From MRBY01 sp943371005 (GTDB taxonomy: Bacteria; Cyanobacteriota; Cyanobacteriia; Cyanobacteriales; MRBY01), in NCBI GenBank assembly GCA_943371005.1, contig CALRTB020000017.1:5925-69924 (forward strand): a stretch of 64,000 nucleotides of DNA, given 5' to 3'. The notes below the pieces were generated by a model. The model saw only the letters and a program-made list of their open reading frames with translations, was not told the DNA's origin and did no database searches. A program made the translations under genes and the position numbers. Below, one piece after another: positions 34,378 to 43,540 of this stretch (within the stretch, counting starts at the first letter, position 1; each line of letters begins with the position of its first letter).

Positions 34378-35832
34378 ATGACATTTTCATTTGATTCGTG
34401 GTTACGGGGGCCTTTCCCTGAGCTTGGATACCAATTTCGCCGCAAGGGCCGCTTATTGCTTTTGGCCTGTGTGTTACCGCTTCTGTGGCAGGGAGTGGCG
34501 ATCGCCCAGGGTAGCGTTGGTGAAATTCCACCGGCGGTTCAGGTCACCCTAGATACCCTCTGGGTTATTTTCGCGGCACTGCTCGTGTTCTTTATGAATG
34601 CGGGGTTTGCGATGTTAGAAAGCGGCTTTTGTCGCGCGAAAAATACCGTCAATATTTTGGCGAAAAACCTGATTGTATTCGCCCTTTCGAGTCTCGCTTT
34701 TTGGGCCATAGGCTTTGCTCTGATGTTTGGGGACGGTAATGCAGTCTTGGGCTGGAATGGCTTTTTCCTCACTGGGGCAGATAATAGTCCCCTTACAGGT
34801 TCTGCCTACAGTGGCATTTTCTCCTCCCTGAGCTGGGCGGGGATTCCCCTTTTCACTAAATTCTTCTTCCAGTTAGCCTTTGCGGGAACGGCGGCCACCA
34901 TCGTTTCCGGGGCAGTGGCGGAACGGATTAAGTTTGCGTCTTTCGTTATCTTTAGCCTGTTCTTGGTGGGATTTTCCTATGCCATCACTGGCCACTGGGT
35001 CTGGGGGGGCGGTTGGTTAGCGACCCTCGGTTTCTACGATTTTGCCGGATCGACGGTGGTGCATTCGGTGGGGGGTTGGGCTGCTTTGATGGGGGTGATC
35101 CTTTTGGGGCCGCGCCTCGAAAAATTTGCAGGCGATCGCATCAATGCCATTCCTGGCCACAACATGAGTACCGCCACTTTAGGGGGATTAATTCTCTGGT
35201 TGGGCTGGTTTGGGTTTAACCCAGGTTCGACGATGGCGGCAGATCCCGATGCCATTAGTCACATCATCGTCACCACAAATATGGCTGCTGCTGCCGGGGC
35301 GATCGCCGCGACCATTACCTCCTGGATTCAATTTGGTAAACCGGATCTCTCGATGATCATTAACGGTGTCCTGGCTGGGCTAGTGGGCATTACCGCCGCC
35401 TGCGCCTATGTGAATGTCCCTTCCGCCATTGTGATCGGGGCGATCGCCGGGGTAATCGTGGTTTTTTCAGTGCTGACCTTCGAGAGTTTACGCTTCGATG
35501 ACCCCGTAGGAGCCTTATCGGTGCATCTCGTCTGTGGGATCTGGGGCACCCTGGCTGTGGGTCTCTTTAGCGTTGGCGGTGATATTTACCCTTGGTATGC
35601 CGCCGATGCTGGCCCCAGTGCCGGCTTACTATTTGGGGGTGGTGTTGCCCAACTGCTCAGTCAATTTATCGGCATTGTCGTAGTGGGGATGTTTACCGCT
35701 GGCTTTAGCTTCGCCATCTGGTTAGTTCTCGAACTTGGTATGGGTCTCCGGGTGAGCAAAGAAGAAGAACTAGAGGGCCTCGACATTGGCGAACATGGTA
35801 TGGAAGCGTACCACCGCTTCTTCCGGGAGTAA
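34378..35832 (+). CDS. amt1: Ammonium transporter, Amt family
   Basis: 484 residues. An N-terminal signal-like helix (about 25-45, ending 'VAIAQG') precedes eleven TM helices. Amt motifs: 'FFMNAGFAMLESGFCRAKN', 'FQLAFAGTAATIVSGAVAER', 'DFAGSTVVHSVGGWAAL' (pore His), 'LGWFGFNPGS' and 'HLVCGIWGTLAVG' (second pore His). Plasma-membrane ammonium uptake or recapture. No glnK is adjacent. Expression is probably nitrogen-regulated (see the site at 34275). Confidence 0.95.
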   Translation: MTFSFDSWLRGPFPELGYQFRRKGRLLLLACVLPLLWQGVAIAQGSVGEIPPAVQVTLDTLWVIFAALLVFFMNAGFAMLESGFCRAKNTVNILAKNLIVFALSSLAFWAIGFALMFGDGNAVLGWNGFFLTGADNSPLTGSAYSGIFSSLSWAGIPLFTKFFFQLAFAGTAATIVSGAVAERIKFASFVIFSLFLVGFSYAITGHWVWGGGWLATLGFYDFAGSTVVHSVGGWAALMGVILLGPRLEKFAGDRINAIPGHNMSTATLGGLILWLGWFGFNPGSTMAADPDAISHIIVTTNMAAAAGAIAATITSWIQFGKPDLSMIINGVLAGLVGITAACAYVNVPSAIVIGAIAGVIVVFSVLTFESLRFDDPVGALSVHLVCGIWGTLAVGLFSVGGDIYPWYAADAGPSAGLLFGGGVAQLLSQFIGIVVVGMFTAGFSFAIWLVLELGMGLRVSKEEELEGLDIGEHGMEAYHRFFRE

Positions 35833-35924
35833 TCTCAGCACCTCCTTTCCTTAGGGATTTACCCTCTGCCTTCGGCACCTCCCTCTAGGGAGAATCTTAG
35901 GAGGCTCTCTAGCATAACCAACAA

Positions 35925-35951
35925 AATCTCCTTTAGAGGGGATTTTTTTTT
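35925..35951 (+). terminator. Rho-independent terminator of the Amt gene
   Basis: AATCTCC (35925-35931) and GGGGATT (35938-35944) around TTTAGA, followed by a long T-run. Confidence 0.75.
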
Positions 35952-35954
35952 GCA

Positions 35955-35980
35955 TAAAAAACACCCTAGGTTTTAGGGTG
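35955..35980 (-). terminator. Rho-independent terminator of desA
   Basis: On the minus strand CACCCTA and TAGGGTG form a perfect 7-bp stem (35974-35980 with 35962-35968) followed by T-run (complement of A at 35955-35961). It lies back to back with the Amt terminator. Confidence 0.8.
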
Positions 35981-36039
35981 CAGAAACAAAAGCTCAGTCG
36001 GCAATATTTTCGTTTTTTAAAAAATTGTTTTACTGAAAA

Positions 36040-37083
36040 TTAGCGTTTTTGATGTTGCGCAAAGGAAATGTAATTGTGCTCAGCGTCGTAGAGGTGACAT
36101 TGCTCGGTGATTGCTTTCATCAACTCCCAAGAAAATTTGGTTTCGTAGAGATATTCGCCCCAATTTGCCTTGATACTGGCGTAGGCTTTGCGGAGATTAT
36201 AGGAGGGAATGCCAGTGGAAAGATGGTGAGGCACATGGACATTAATGTCGTGGCAAAGGACTTCGACCCACTTGGGATAGTCACAGTGGACAGTCCCAGA
36301 GAGTTGGGCGATCGCCTCATTCCATTTGTCCCGGTAGCTAAAGGGAATTTCCGGTACAGTGTGGTGCACGAGGGTGAAGGTGCTCATCCAAAAATGGTAG
36401 CCAAGCCAGGGCATCAGCCAGAATTTCACAACGCCCCAAACACCGAGGGTGTAGAACATCACCGGAAAGGCGATCGCCCCAGCGATAATCACAAATAAGG
36501 CCGAAAAGCGCACCTGTTCCCGTTGTTTTCCTTCAAAGGCGAACCAATTGAAGTGGAGTTTCAGTTGGTGGATGACCGAAGCAGTCCACCACAGTTTGCC
36601 CCGGATCGCTCGATAGACAGCTTTGATAAAAGCTGGGCATTCATCATAGAGCTCAGGGGTAAAGGGTGCCCAGGCATTGTCCTCATCCATGTTGTTGGTG
36701 TAGCGGTGGTGATGGTTGTGGAGAATGCGCCAGGCATGGAAAGGATAGATGAGGGGTAAAAAGGCAAGGTGGCCGACTAAATTATTGACCCAATTTTTGC
36801 GGGAAAAGGAGCGGTGCCCACAATCATGGCCAATCACAAAAAAACCCGTTAGGGCGGTTCCAGTTAAAAACCAAACGGGTAACAGTAAATACCAAGGGGC
36901 GATCGCCAAGAGGGCATAACAACCCACCACCGCCGCCACACTTAACAGCACCCTAGACCAAGCTTTTAGCGGATTTATTTCGTAGACGGAACGGGGCAAT
37001 GTATCGAGAATATCCCGTAGCCGTAGATTTGGATGCTTTTCTAAAAGAGTTGTGGCACTAGGGCGCACAGTAACTGATGTCAT
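36040..37083 (-). CDS. desA: Delta12 (omega-6) acyl-lipid fatty acid desaturase
   Basis: 347 residues. The three histidine boxes are HDCGH (86-90), HNHHH (122-126) and HVPHH (283-287), between two pairs of TM helices. Inserts the Delta12 double bond into oleate bound to membrane lipids, using ferredoxin. The HDCGH and HVPHH forms and the 'PFHAWRILHNHHHRYTNNMDEDNAW' context fit DesA rather than DesB (omega-3). Cold-inducible in related strains. Divergent from the small membrane-protein gene at 37137. Confidence 0.9.
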   Translation of the reverse strand: MTSVTVRPSATTLLEKHPNLRLRDILDTLPRSVYEINPLKAWSRVLLSVAAVVGCYALLAIAPWYLLLPVWFLTGTALTGFFVIGHDCGHRSFSRKNWVNNLVGHLAFLPLIYPFHAWRILHNHHHRYTNNMDEDNAWAPFTPELYDECPAFIKAVYRAIRGKLWWTASVIHQLKLHFNWFAFEGKQREQVRFSALFVIIAGAIAFPVMFYTLGVWGVVKFWLMPWLGYHFWMSTFTLVHHTVPEIPFSYRDKWNEAIAQLSGTVHCDYPKWVEVLCHDINVHVPHHLSTGIPSYNLRKAYASIKANWGEYLYETKFSWELMKAITEQCHLYDAEHNYISFAQHQKR

Positions 37084-37136
37084 TGATATTGTTTGCGAAA
37101 TGTAACATGGTTTCTAAAGGTTATACCACGATCACT

Positions 37137-37361
37137 ATGCAAGCGTTTTTTTTCGATTACCGGGTTTGGCTCTTGGCGAGTCTCCATTGTTTCATGGGTG
37201 TGATGGCGGCATTGGTCTCTTGGCGTAAGGGTTACAGCTTCCGGCGTTGGCTGGGTTGGGGCCTCTTGGGGGGAACGCCAACCCTTATTTTTGCCCTAGG
37301 GCGATCGCCTCATAATTCCCCCACCGATCCTGAGAAAAGTCCACCAGGCCGTCCCCTTTAG
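37137..37361 (+). CDS. Small membrane protein, unknown
   Basis: 74 residues from ATG 37137 (ATG 37107 also in frame, no clear SD for either). Two hydrophobic segments (about 7-27 and 39-55) with the basic loop 'SWRKGYSFRRWLGWG' and a Pro-rich tail. Divergent from desA with 53 nt between starts, so the promoters overlap. Function unknown. Confidence 0.55.
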   Translation: MQAFFFDYRVWLLASLHCFMGVMAALVSWRKGYSFRRWLGWGLLGGTPTLIFALGRSPHNSPTDPEKSPPGRPL

Positions 37362-37460
37362 CAGCCTAAAATTTTCACTTTTATTTCATATTTACAAAAC
37401 ATCCCCGATAAATCCTGATAAACTAAGCCATGGTTTTAAGCGAGATTTTTCCCAAGTAAT

Positions 37461-37778
37461 ATGACGGCCAGTCACCCCCCCAAACAGGAAAGACCCTGGA
37501 GCATTTGGACTGTTTTCGGCTCCACTTTTTTGACGATTTTCATTGCAGAAATGGGGGACAAAACCCAGTTGGCCACCCTTTTGATTTCGGCCCAAGCAGC
37601 TTCTCCCTGGGTGGTCTTTTTGGGGGCCGCCCTTGCCCTCGTGAGTACGAGCTTGTTGGGCGTGATCATCGGCTACTGGCTCGCCCGGAAGCTGGCCCCC
37701 GATATTTTGGATATGTTTGTTGGCGTGCTGCTGCTCGTGATTGCGGGTCTACTGATCGTGGATATGCTGGCAGTCTAA
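37461..37778 (+). CDS. UPF0016/GDT1 half-protein (hemi manganese exchanger), first
   Basis: 105 residues, three TM helices, a single copy of the UPF0016 motif 'FIAEMGDKTQLATLL'. Full-length family members have two such halves. In cyanobacteria they export Mn2+/Ca2+ from the cytoplasm, into the thylakoid lumen or out of the cell, supporting photosystem II. This gene and the next would form a heterodimer equal to one full transporter. Confidence 0.85.
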   Translation: MTASHPPKQERPWSIWTVFGSTFLTIFIAEMGDKTQLATLLISAQAASPWVVFLGAALALVSTSLLGVIIGYWLARKLAPDILDMFVGVLLLVIAGLLIVDMLAV

Positions 37779-37847
37779 TGCATTTCCCTAGGCAATAATT
37801 TCTGTTTTTTTTGATTAACGTGATTCACCCATAAAATTTCCTAGCCC

Positions 37848-38144
37848 ATGGTAGATATCGATTGGCAATTACTGAGTCTTACTTTTATTACCGTCTTTCT
37901 GGCAGAGATTGGTGACAAGAGTCAACTGGCGGCGATCGCCCTGGGGGGCAGTTCCAAATCACCCATTGCTGTATTTTTCGGCTCTGTGACGGCTTTGATT
38001 ATCACCAGCCTCTTGGGGGTCATTGCCGGGGGAGCCTTCGCTGCTTTTATTCCCGCCCAGATTCTTAAGGGTTTAGCGGCCATCGGTTTTGCGACCCTGG
38101 CCGTGCGATTACTGTGGCACCCAGCCCCAGCGGATGAAGATTAA
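37848..38144 (+). CDS. UPF0016/GDT1 half-protein (hemi manganese exchanger), second
   Basis: 98 residues, three TM helices, motif 'FLAEIGDKSQLAAIAL'. 69 nt downstream of the first half and probably co-transcribed. Complements it as the second half of a Mn2+/cation exchanger of the GDT1 family. Confidence 0.85.
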   Translation: MVDIDWQLLSLTFITVFLAEIGDKSQLAAIALGGSSKSPIAVFFGSVTALIITSLLGVIAGGAFAAFIPAQILKGLAAIGFATLAVRLLWHPAPADED

Positions 38145-38236
38145 GCGGCAATTTCTCTAGTGCTCAGATCGACGGGAGAAAAAAGAATCTTCTACACTAG
38201 AAGGGCAGATTTTTACGCCCTTGCGTTGGGTTCTCC

Positions 38237-39448
38237 ATGGTTGCCACCGTCAGCTTAGATGCCGTTCTCCACAAACACCGGATTCGTCCCACGATCCAAG
38301 CGCTCCAGTCAGAAATTGTCCAGTGGCGTCGCCAGATCCACCAGAAACCAGAATTAGCGTTTCGGGAAAATCTGACAGCAGAATTTATTGCTCACAAGCT
38401 CACGGCATGGGGCATTCCCCACCAAACTGGCATTGCTGAAACGGGCATTGTCGCCCTCATCGAAGGTCATCAAAAGGGGAAAGTGCTGGGCATTCGCGCC
38501 GATATGGATGCCCTACCAATCCAAGAAGAAAATGAGGTGGATTACCGCTCTCAACATCCGGGAGTGATGCACGCCTGCGGTCATGATGGCCATGTGGCGA
38601 TCGCCTTAGGAACGGCGAAATATCTCCAGGAAAACCGCGACAGTTTCCGGGGAGCCGTGAAAATTATTTTCCAGCCCGCTGAGGAAAGTCCCGGCGGCGC
38701 AAAACCGATGATCCAGGCGGGAGTGCTCCATAACCCTGACGTAGATGCGATTATTGGTCTGCACCTGTGGAACAATCTCCCCCTCGGCACCGTGGGCGTG
38801 CGGCCAGGGGCGTTGATGGCGGCAGTTGAAAGCTTTGAGCTGCGGGTGCAAGGAAAAGGAGGCCACGGCGCTCTCCCCCACCAAACCGTCGATGCGATCG
38901 TGGTCGCGGCGCAAATTGTTGGGGCACTGCAAACCCTTGTGTCCCGGATCGTTAATCCCCTCGATGCGGCGGTGGTTACGGTGGGCGAATTTAAAGCAGG
39001 CCACGCGATGAACGTGATCGCCGACTATGCGGACCTCAAGGGCACCATTCGCTACTTCAATCCCCAACTGGAAAAAACCATTGGCGATCGCCTTGAAACT
39101 ATCGTTAACGGCATTTGCCAGAGCTATGGGGCCAGCTACAAATTAGACCATGTGCATCTTTATCCACCGACGATCAACGATCCCGCCATGGCCGAGTTGG
39201 TGCGTTCCGTTGCCGAAGCTACCATCGAAACGCCCCTAGGGGTCATGCCCGAATGCCAAACCATGGGCAGCGAAGATATGTCCTTTTTCCTGCGGGAAGT
39301 GCCCGGTTGTTATTTTTTCCTCGGTTCGGCGAATCCGTATTTTGATCTGGCTTATCCCCACCATCACCCCCGCTTTAACTTCGATGAAACAGCCCTGGGA
39401 ATGGGGGTCGAAATGTTTGTCCGTTGTGTCGAAAAATTTTTAGCTTAA
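38237..39448 (+). CDS. M20D-family amidohydrolase
   Basis: 403 residues. Metal-binding motifs of M20D peptidases: 'GIRADMDALPIQEEN', 'HACGHDGHVAIALG', 'FQPAEESPGGAKPMI', 'IIGLHLW' and 'MGSEDMSFFLREVPG'. The family removes acyl groups from amino acids (hippurate, IAA-amino acid and N-acetyl-amino acid hydrolases). The exact substrate is open. The cupin gene starts 4 nt after its stop, so they probably form an operon. Confidence 0.88.
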   Translation: MVATVSLDAVLHKHRIRPTIQALQSEIVQWRRQIHQKPELAFRENLTAEFIAHKLTAWGIPHQTGIAETGIVALIEGHQKGKVLGIRADMDALPIQEENEVDYRSQHPGVMHACGHDGHVAIALGTAKYLQENRDSFRGAVKIIFQPAEESPGGAKPMIQAGVLHNPDVDAIIGLHLWNNLPLGTVGVRPGALMAAVESFELRVQGKGGHGALPHQTVDAIVVAAQIVGALQTLVSRIVNPLDAAVVTVGEFKAGHAMNVIADYADLKGTIRYFNPQLEKTIGDRLETIVNGICQSYGASYKLDHVHLYPPTINDPAMAELVRSVAEATIETPLGVMPECQTMGSEDMSFFLREVPGCYFFLGSANPYFDLAYPHHHPRFNFDETALGMGVEMFVRCVEKFLA

Positions 39449-39452
39449 CCCC

Positions 39453-40103
39453 ATGCAACTCCACGCCAACTTACAAGAGCGAGTCGTCCTCGATACCAAC
39501 GCTTTACCCTGGCAGGCTTCACCAATAGCCGGGGTCGAACGGCGGATGTTAGACCGGGATGGGGCCGAAGTTGCCCGTGCCACCTCCTTGGTGCGCTATG
39601 CCCCCGACAGCTATTTTGCAGAACATACCCACGGCGGTGGCGAAGAATTTTTTGTTCTCGAAGGTACCTTTGCCGATGAACATGGGGAATATCCCCCCGG
39701 TACCTATGTGCGTAATCCTGTCGGTTCTAGCCACCGTCCCCACAGCAAAACGGGCTGCACGATTTTCGTAAAGCTCTGGCAAATGGATCCAGCGGATCAA
39801 ACTTTTGTCCGGATAAATACTCAAGTACAGCCCTGGGTACCCGGCTTGGTGAAAGGTCTCTCGGTGCTGCCATTGCATAATTTCCAGGGGGAAAATGTTG
39901 CCCTGGTGCGGTGGGAGCCGGACACTTATTTCCAAACCCATCGCCATTGGGGTGGTGAGGAAATCTTTGTCCTCGAAGGCACCTTTGAAGATGAGCAGGG
40001 CCGCTACCCCGCAGGCAGTTGGTTGCGCAATCCCCCCGATAGTATTCATACTCCCTTTAGTCGGGAAGGTTGCCTAATCTATGTAAAAACGGGCCATTTG
40101 TAA
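39453..40103 (+). CDS. Tandem ChrR-like cupin protein
   Basis: 216 residues made of two homologous cupin repeats. Each has the metal motif: 'HTHGGGEEFFVLEG...SSHRPHS' and 'HRHWGGEEIFVLEG...DSIHTPFS'. It resembles the cupin domain of ChrR anti-sigma factors but has no zinc-binding anti-sigma domain and no sigma factor beside it, so regulation by that route is unlikely. Possible oxygenase or metal-dependent enzyme; substrate unknown. Confidence 0.75.
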   Translation: MQLHANLQERVVLDTNALPWQASPIAGVERRMLDRDGAEVARATSLVRYAPDSYFAEHTHGGGEEFFVLEGTFADEHGEYPPGTYVRNPVGSSHRPHSKTGCTIFVKLWQMDPADQTFVRINTQVQPWVPGLVKGLSVLPLHNFQGENVALVRWEPDTYFQTHRHWGGEEIFVLEGTFEDEQGRYPAGSWLRNPPDSIHTPFSREGCLIYVKTGHL

Positions 40104-40245
40104 GACATTCATCAAATACCAGGGGCTTTTTGCGTTCCCGTGGGATCTCGCTTTGAAAATCTGTGCTAAAACCCAACATAGGTGCAGACACGATTATTGA
40201 GTGGCGCTAACCCATAAAACCATAGGTAGATTGCCCCGGAGCCGT

Positions 40246-41904
40246 ATGACTTTTTTCTGGCAGAATGATGACCTAGCTACGGGTCAAGGGATCAACTTTG
40301 AGCAGCCGATTTTTCTAGATGGTCAGATGCCTCTCACCGAGGCGATCGCCCTGATGATGGGTCAGGAAAAAGATTCTCCCCAAAGTTGTTTGATCATTAC
40401 GGAGGGGGAACAAATGGTGGGAATTTTAACAGAGCGGGATTTGGTGCGCTTATCCCTCTCCCCGAAGGCGCTCCACCAAACCTTAGTACGGGAAATTATG
40501 ACCAGCCCGGTGGTGACCATCGCGCAGAAAAATTTAATCGACGTTTTTTCGGCCTATAACTTGATGCGACGGCACCAGATCCGCCATTTGCCCGTCGTGG
40601 ATGAACAGCAGCGTGTAATTGGGGTTACAACCCTCAGCCTCTTGCGGCAGGCACTGCATTTGGGATATTTTCTCCGGTTTCGGGAAGTGCGGGAGGTGAT
40701 GTCTGGCCAAGTGATTTCCGCTCCCCCAGAAATCTCCGTCCTCGAAGTCGCACAGATGATGGCAAGGCGGCGAATTAGCTGCGTGGTGGTGGCCATCGAA
40801 TCAGGGTATTTCATCAAGCCCATCGGCATCGTCACAGAACGGGATATCGTTAAACTCCAAGGCTCTGGTGTTGATTTAGAAGCCTTGAGCGCTGGGGAAG
40901 TGATGAGTGCGCCCCTCATTCAGTTACATCCTGGGGATTCCTTGGCGATCGCCCAAGAAAAACTCCAACGGCACCAGGTGCGACGGATCGTTGTCACCGG
41001 AAAAAAAGGGGAACTACAGGGCATTTTGACAGAAAGCAATCTCTCCCAAATTCTCGATCCCCTGGAATTATTTGGGATGTTAGAAATTTTGCAGCATCGG
41101 GTCAGACAACTCAGTGAAGACCGCGATCGCCTCTTACCTTATAAAAATCTCCATCTCCAGGAGGCCCTCAAAAATGGCGAATTTTTACTTTATTACCAAC
41201 CCCAACTCAACACCGCAAGCCAACGGATCATTGGGGCGGAAGTGTTGGTGCGCTGGCAATCGCCGGAACAGGGTTTGGTGTCACCGGGGGAATTTATCCC
41301 CCTCGCGGAAATGACGGGCTTTATTGTGCCCCTGGGAGAATGGATCCTGAGGGCAGCCTGTACCCAAGCCGTTCAATGGCAACAACGGGGCCTACCCCCC
41401 TTACAAATTTCGGTCAACCTTTCGAGTAAGCAACTACAAAGCCCCCAACTGGTTCCTTGTCTCAAGGCAATTTTGGCGGAAACGGGTCTTGCGGCCCGCT
41501 GGCTGAAACTGGAGCTGACCGAGAGCGCCCTGGTGGAAAATGTCGATTTTACGATGGCCCAATTTCGGCTGATTAAAGAACTAGGGGTGGCGATCGCCAT
41601 TGATGATTTTGGGACGGGCTATGCTTCCCTGGGATATCTACAGCATTTCCCCTTCGATACCCTTAAAATTGACCGCTGCTTTGTGGAAAATATCCACCAA
41701 AATCCCAAAAATGCCGCCATCACTAAAGCATTGATCAACATGGCCAAACAGCTTAACTTTTCGGTCATCGCCGAAGGAGTAGAAACGGCTGAAGAAATGG
41801 AATTTCTGCGCCAACACGACTGCCATACATTCCAGGGCTTTTTCCTCAGTCGCCCCCTGCCGACGGCGGCCTTCGAAGCATTTTTAGAAAACTATCCAGT
41901 CTAG
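40246..41904 (+). CDS. 4xCBS-EAL protein, putative c-di-GMP phosphodiesterase
   Basis: 552 residues from ATG 40246 (GTG 40201 also in frame). Four CBS motifs in two pairs (about 15-285), a short coiled coil, then an EAL domain. The catalytic set looks intact: 'GAEVLVRW' (EVL variant), 'ISVNLSS', 'LELTES', 'IDDFGTGYASL', 'KIDRCFV', 'IAEGVET' and 'TFQGFFLSRPL'. No GGDEF domain, so it should degrade c-di-GMP under control of an adenylate-type ligand. The CBS part resembles that of the sensor kinase at 21503-25477. Confidence 0.85.
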   Translation: MTFFWQNDDLATGQGINFEQPIFLDGQMPLTEAIALMMGQEKDSPQSCLIITEGEQMVGILTERDLVRLSLSPKALHQTLVREIMTSPVVTIAQKNLIDVFSAYNLMRRHQIRHLPVVDEQQRVIGVTTLSLLRQALHLGYFLRFREVREVMSGQVISAPPEISVLEVAQMMARRRISCVVVAIESGYFIKPIGIVTERDIVKLQGSGVDLEALSAGEVMSAPLIQLHPGDSLAIAQEKLQRHQVRRIVVTGKKGELQGILTESNLSQILDPLELFGMLEILQHRVRQLSEDRDRLLPYKNLHLQEALKNGEFLLYYQPQLNTASQRIIGAEVLVRWQSPEQGLVSPGEFIPLAEMTGFIVPLGEWILRAACTQAVQWQQRGLPPLQISVNLSSKQLQSPQLVPCLKAILAETGLAARWLKLELTESALVENVDFTMAQFRLIKELGVAIAIDDFGTGYASLGYLQHFPFDTLKIDRCFVENIHQNPKNAAITKALINMAKQLNFSVIAEGVETAEEMEFLRQHDCHTFQGFFLSRPLPTAAFEAFLENYPV

Positions 41905-42037
41905 AACTCCGAAACATTACGAAACCCAGTCGTCGTTGCCCGTTCCTCCAAGGAAACGGTTATGCTGAAATTGCGAAATATCCGCCCCGGTCTGCGGGGT
42001 TCGCCCCCAGTGATTCACGTCCTATCGAGAAATAGCC

Positions 42038-43285
42038 ATGATGCAAGTCGGACTGCAAGCGCTCCTCAGTGATGCCCATTTGGATGCCACCCAGGCCCAA
42101 AGTCAACGGCAACTCTCCCTCTCCATTGGGGCGATCGCCAGTGATTTTCAAGACGCTACTCTGCCCCTCAATCTCTGTTTAGTGCTCGATCATAGCGGTT
42201 CGATGGCTGGGCAACCCCTCCGCACGGTCAAGGAAGCAGCCTTAGAATTGGTCGATCAACTGCGGGAAGGCGATCGCCTCTCGGTGATTGCCTTTGATCA
42301 CAAAGCGAAGGTAATTGTCCCCAATCAAGATGTCACGGACAAAGCCCACATCAAAGCCCAGATCAATCGCCTTGAGGCCGCCGGGGGCACCTGCATTGAC
42401 GATGGCATTAAGCTTGGGTTACAAGAACTGGCCAATAGCCCCGGCAAACGCGCCGCCCAGGTGTTTATGCTCACCGATGGCGAAAATGAACATGGGGATA
42501 ATGGCCGCTGTTTGGAAATTGCCGCCGTCGCTGCCGAACATGGCGTCACCCTCAGTAGCCTCGGTTTTGGCGAAAATTGGAACCAGGATGTTCTCGAAAA
42601 AATCGCCGATGCCGCCAATGGCAGCCTGGCTTATATTGAAACCCCCAATCAGGCCCTCGCAGAATTTGAACGACTCCTCCAACGAGCCCAATCGGTCGGT
42701 TTAACCAATGCTCAACTGCTCTTACAACTGTCCCCTGGCAGTCGTTTAGCAGACCTCAAGCCCCTCGCCCAGGTGGCCCCCGAAACCATTGAGTTGCCCG
42801 TGATCAAAGAAGGCGATTTCTATGGTGTCCGCCTTGGGGATCTCTTAACGGAAGCGCCTCGGATCATTTTGGCCAATCTCTACATCGACCAACTGCCCCC
42901 CGGCAACCAAACCATTGCCCAGGCCCAAGTCCGCTACGATGACCCGGCCACAGGTCAAACCCGGCTTATTTCAGAGGCCGTTCCGATCACCGTAGATGTC
43001 CAAGAAAACTATCAACCGGCTCCGAATCCTGTGGTGCAGCAGTCGATTCTCGCCCTCGCCAAATACCGACAAACCCAACTAGCCGAAGATAAGCTCAAGG
43101 CCGGCGATCGCCAAGGGGCTGCAACCCTCCTCCAAACCGCAGCGAAAACGGCGATTCAATTGGGCGATACCAATGCGGCCACTGTCCTCCAGCAAAATGC
43201 GACCCAACTCCAAGGGGGTCAGGATCTCTCCGAAGGCGATCGCAAACGCACCCGCATCGCCGCAAAGACAATGATCCAGCCTTAA
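42038..43285 (+). CDS. VWA-domain protein
   Basis: 415 residues. A von Willebrand factor A domain (about 43-215) with intact MIDAS: 'LVLDHSGSMAGQP' (DxSxS), Thr in 'AAGGTCIDDG' and Asp in 'FMLTDGENEHGDNG'. A beta-rich region and a helical C-terminus follow ('QSILALAKYRQTQLAEDKLKAGD'). No signal peptide, so cytoplasmic. Resembles cyanobacterial YfbK/CobT-like VWA proteins involved in protein-complex assembly; the partner is unknown. Confidence 0.82.
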   Translation: MMQVGLQALLSDAHLDATQAQSQRQLSLSIGAIASDFQDATLPLNLCLVLDHSGSMAGQPLRTVKEAALELVDQLREGDRLSVIAFDHKAKVIVPNQDVTDKAHIKAQINRLEAAGGTCIDDGIKLGLQELANSPGKRAAQVFMLTDGENEHGDNGRCLEIAAVAAEHGVTLSSLGFGENWNQDVLEKIADAANGSLAYIETPNQALAEFERLLQRAQSVGLTNAQLLLQLSPGSRLADLKPLAQVAPETIELPVIKEGDFYGVRLGDLLTEAPRIILANLYIDQLPPGNQTIAQAQVRYDDPATGQTRLISEAVPITVDVQENYQPAPNPVVQQSILALAKYRQTQLAEDKLKAGDRQGAATLLQTAAKTAIQLGDTNAATVLQQNATQLQGGQDLSEGDRKRTRIAAKTMIQP

Positions 43286-43301
43286 TTTTTAGGAAACAAT
43301 C

Positions 43302-43517
43302 CTACGCGTCAAATTCCACCTGAAGCGTTGTCTCCTCAAAGGTGACCAGATCTCCGTGGCGTAATTTCCGTTTGCGGCGGGTTTCCGTTTCTCCATTGAC
43401 CTCCACGAAGCCCCCCTGGATGACCATTTTGGCCTGGCCCCCCGTCGCCACAAGGTTCATAATCTTCAGAAATTGATCAAGCTGAATTGTGGGGTCGTCG
43501 GTAGGTGTTTGGGTCAT
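43302..43517 (-). CDS. S4 RNA-binding domain protein
   Basis: 71 residues from ATG 43517. Single S4 domain: 'IQLDQFLKIMNLVATGGQAKMVIQGGFVEVNGE...RRKRKLRHGDLVTFE', matching the YbcJ/RlbA-like family of ribosome-associated S4 proteins. It starts 23 nt after the dienelactone hydrolase stop, so co-transcription is likely. Confidence 0.88.
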   Translation of the reverse strand: MTQTPTDDPTIQLDQFLKIMNLVATGGQAKMVIQGGFVEVNGETETRRKRKLRHGDLVTFEETTLQVEFDA

Positions 43518-43540
43518 GGGGATTAGACGAAAACAAAAAA

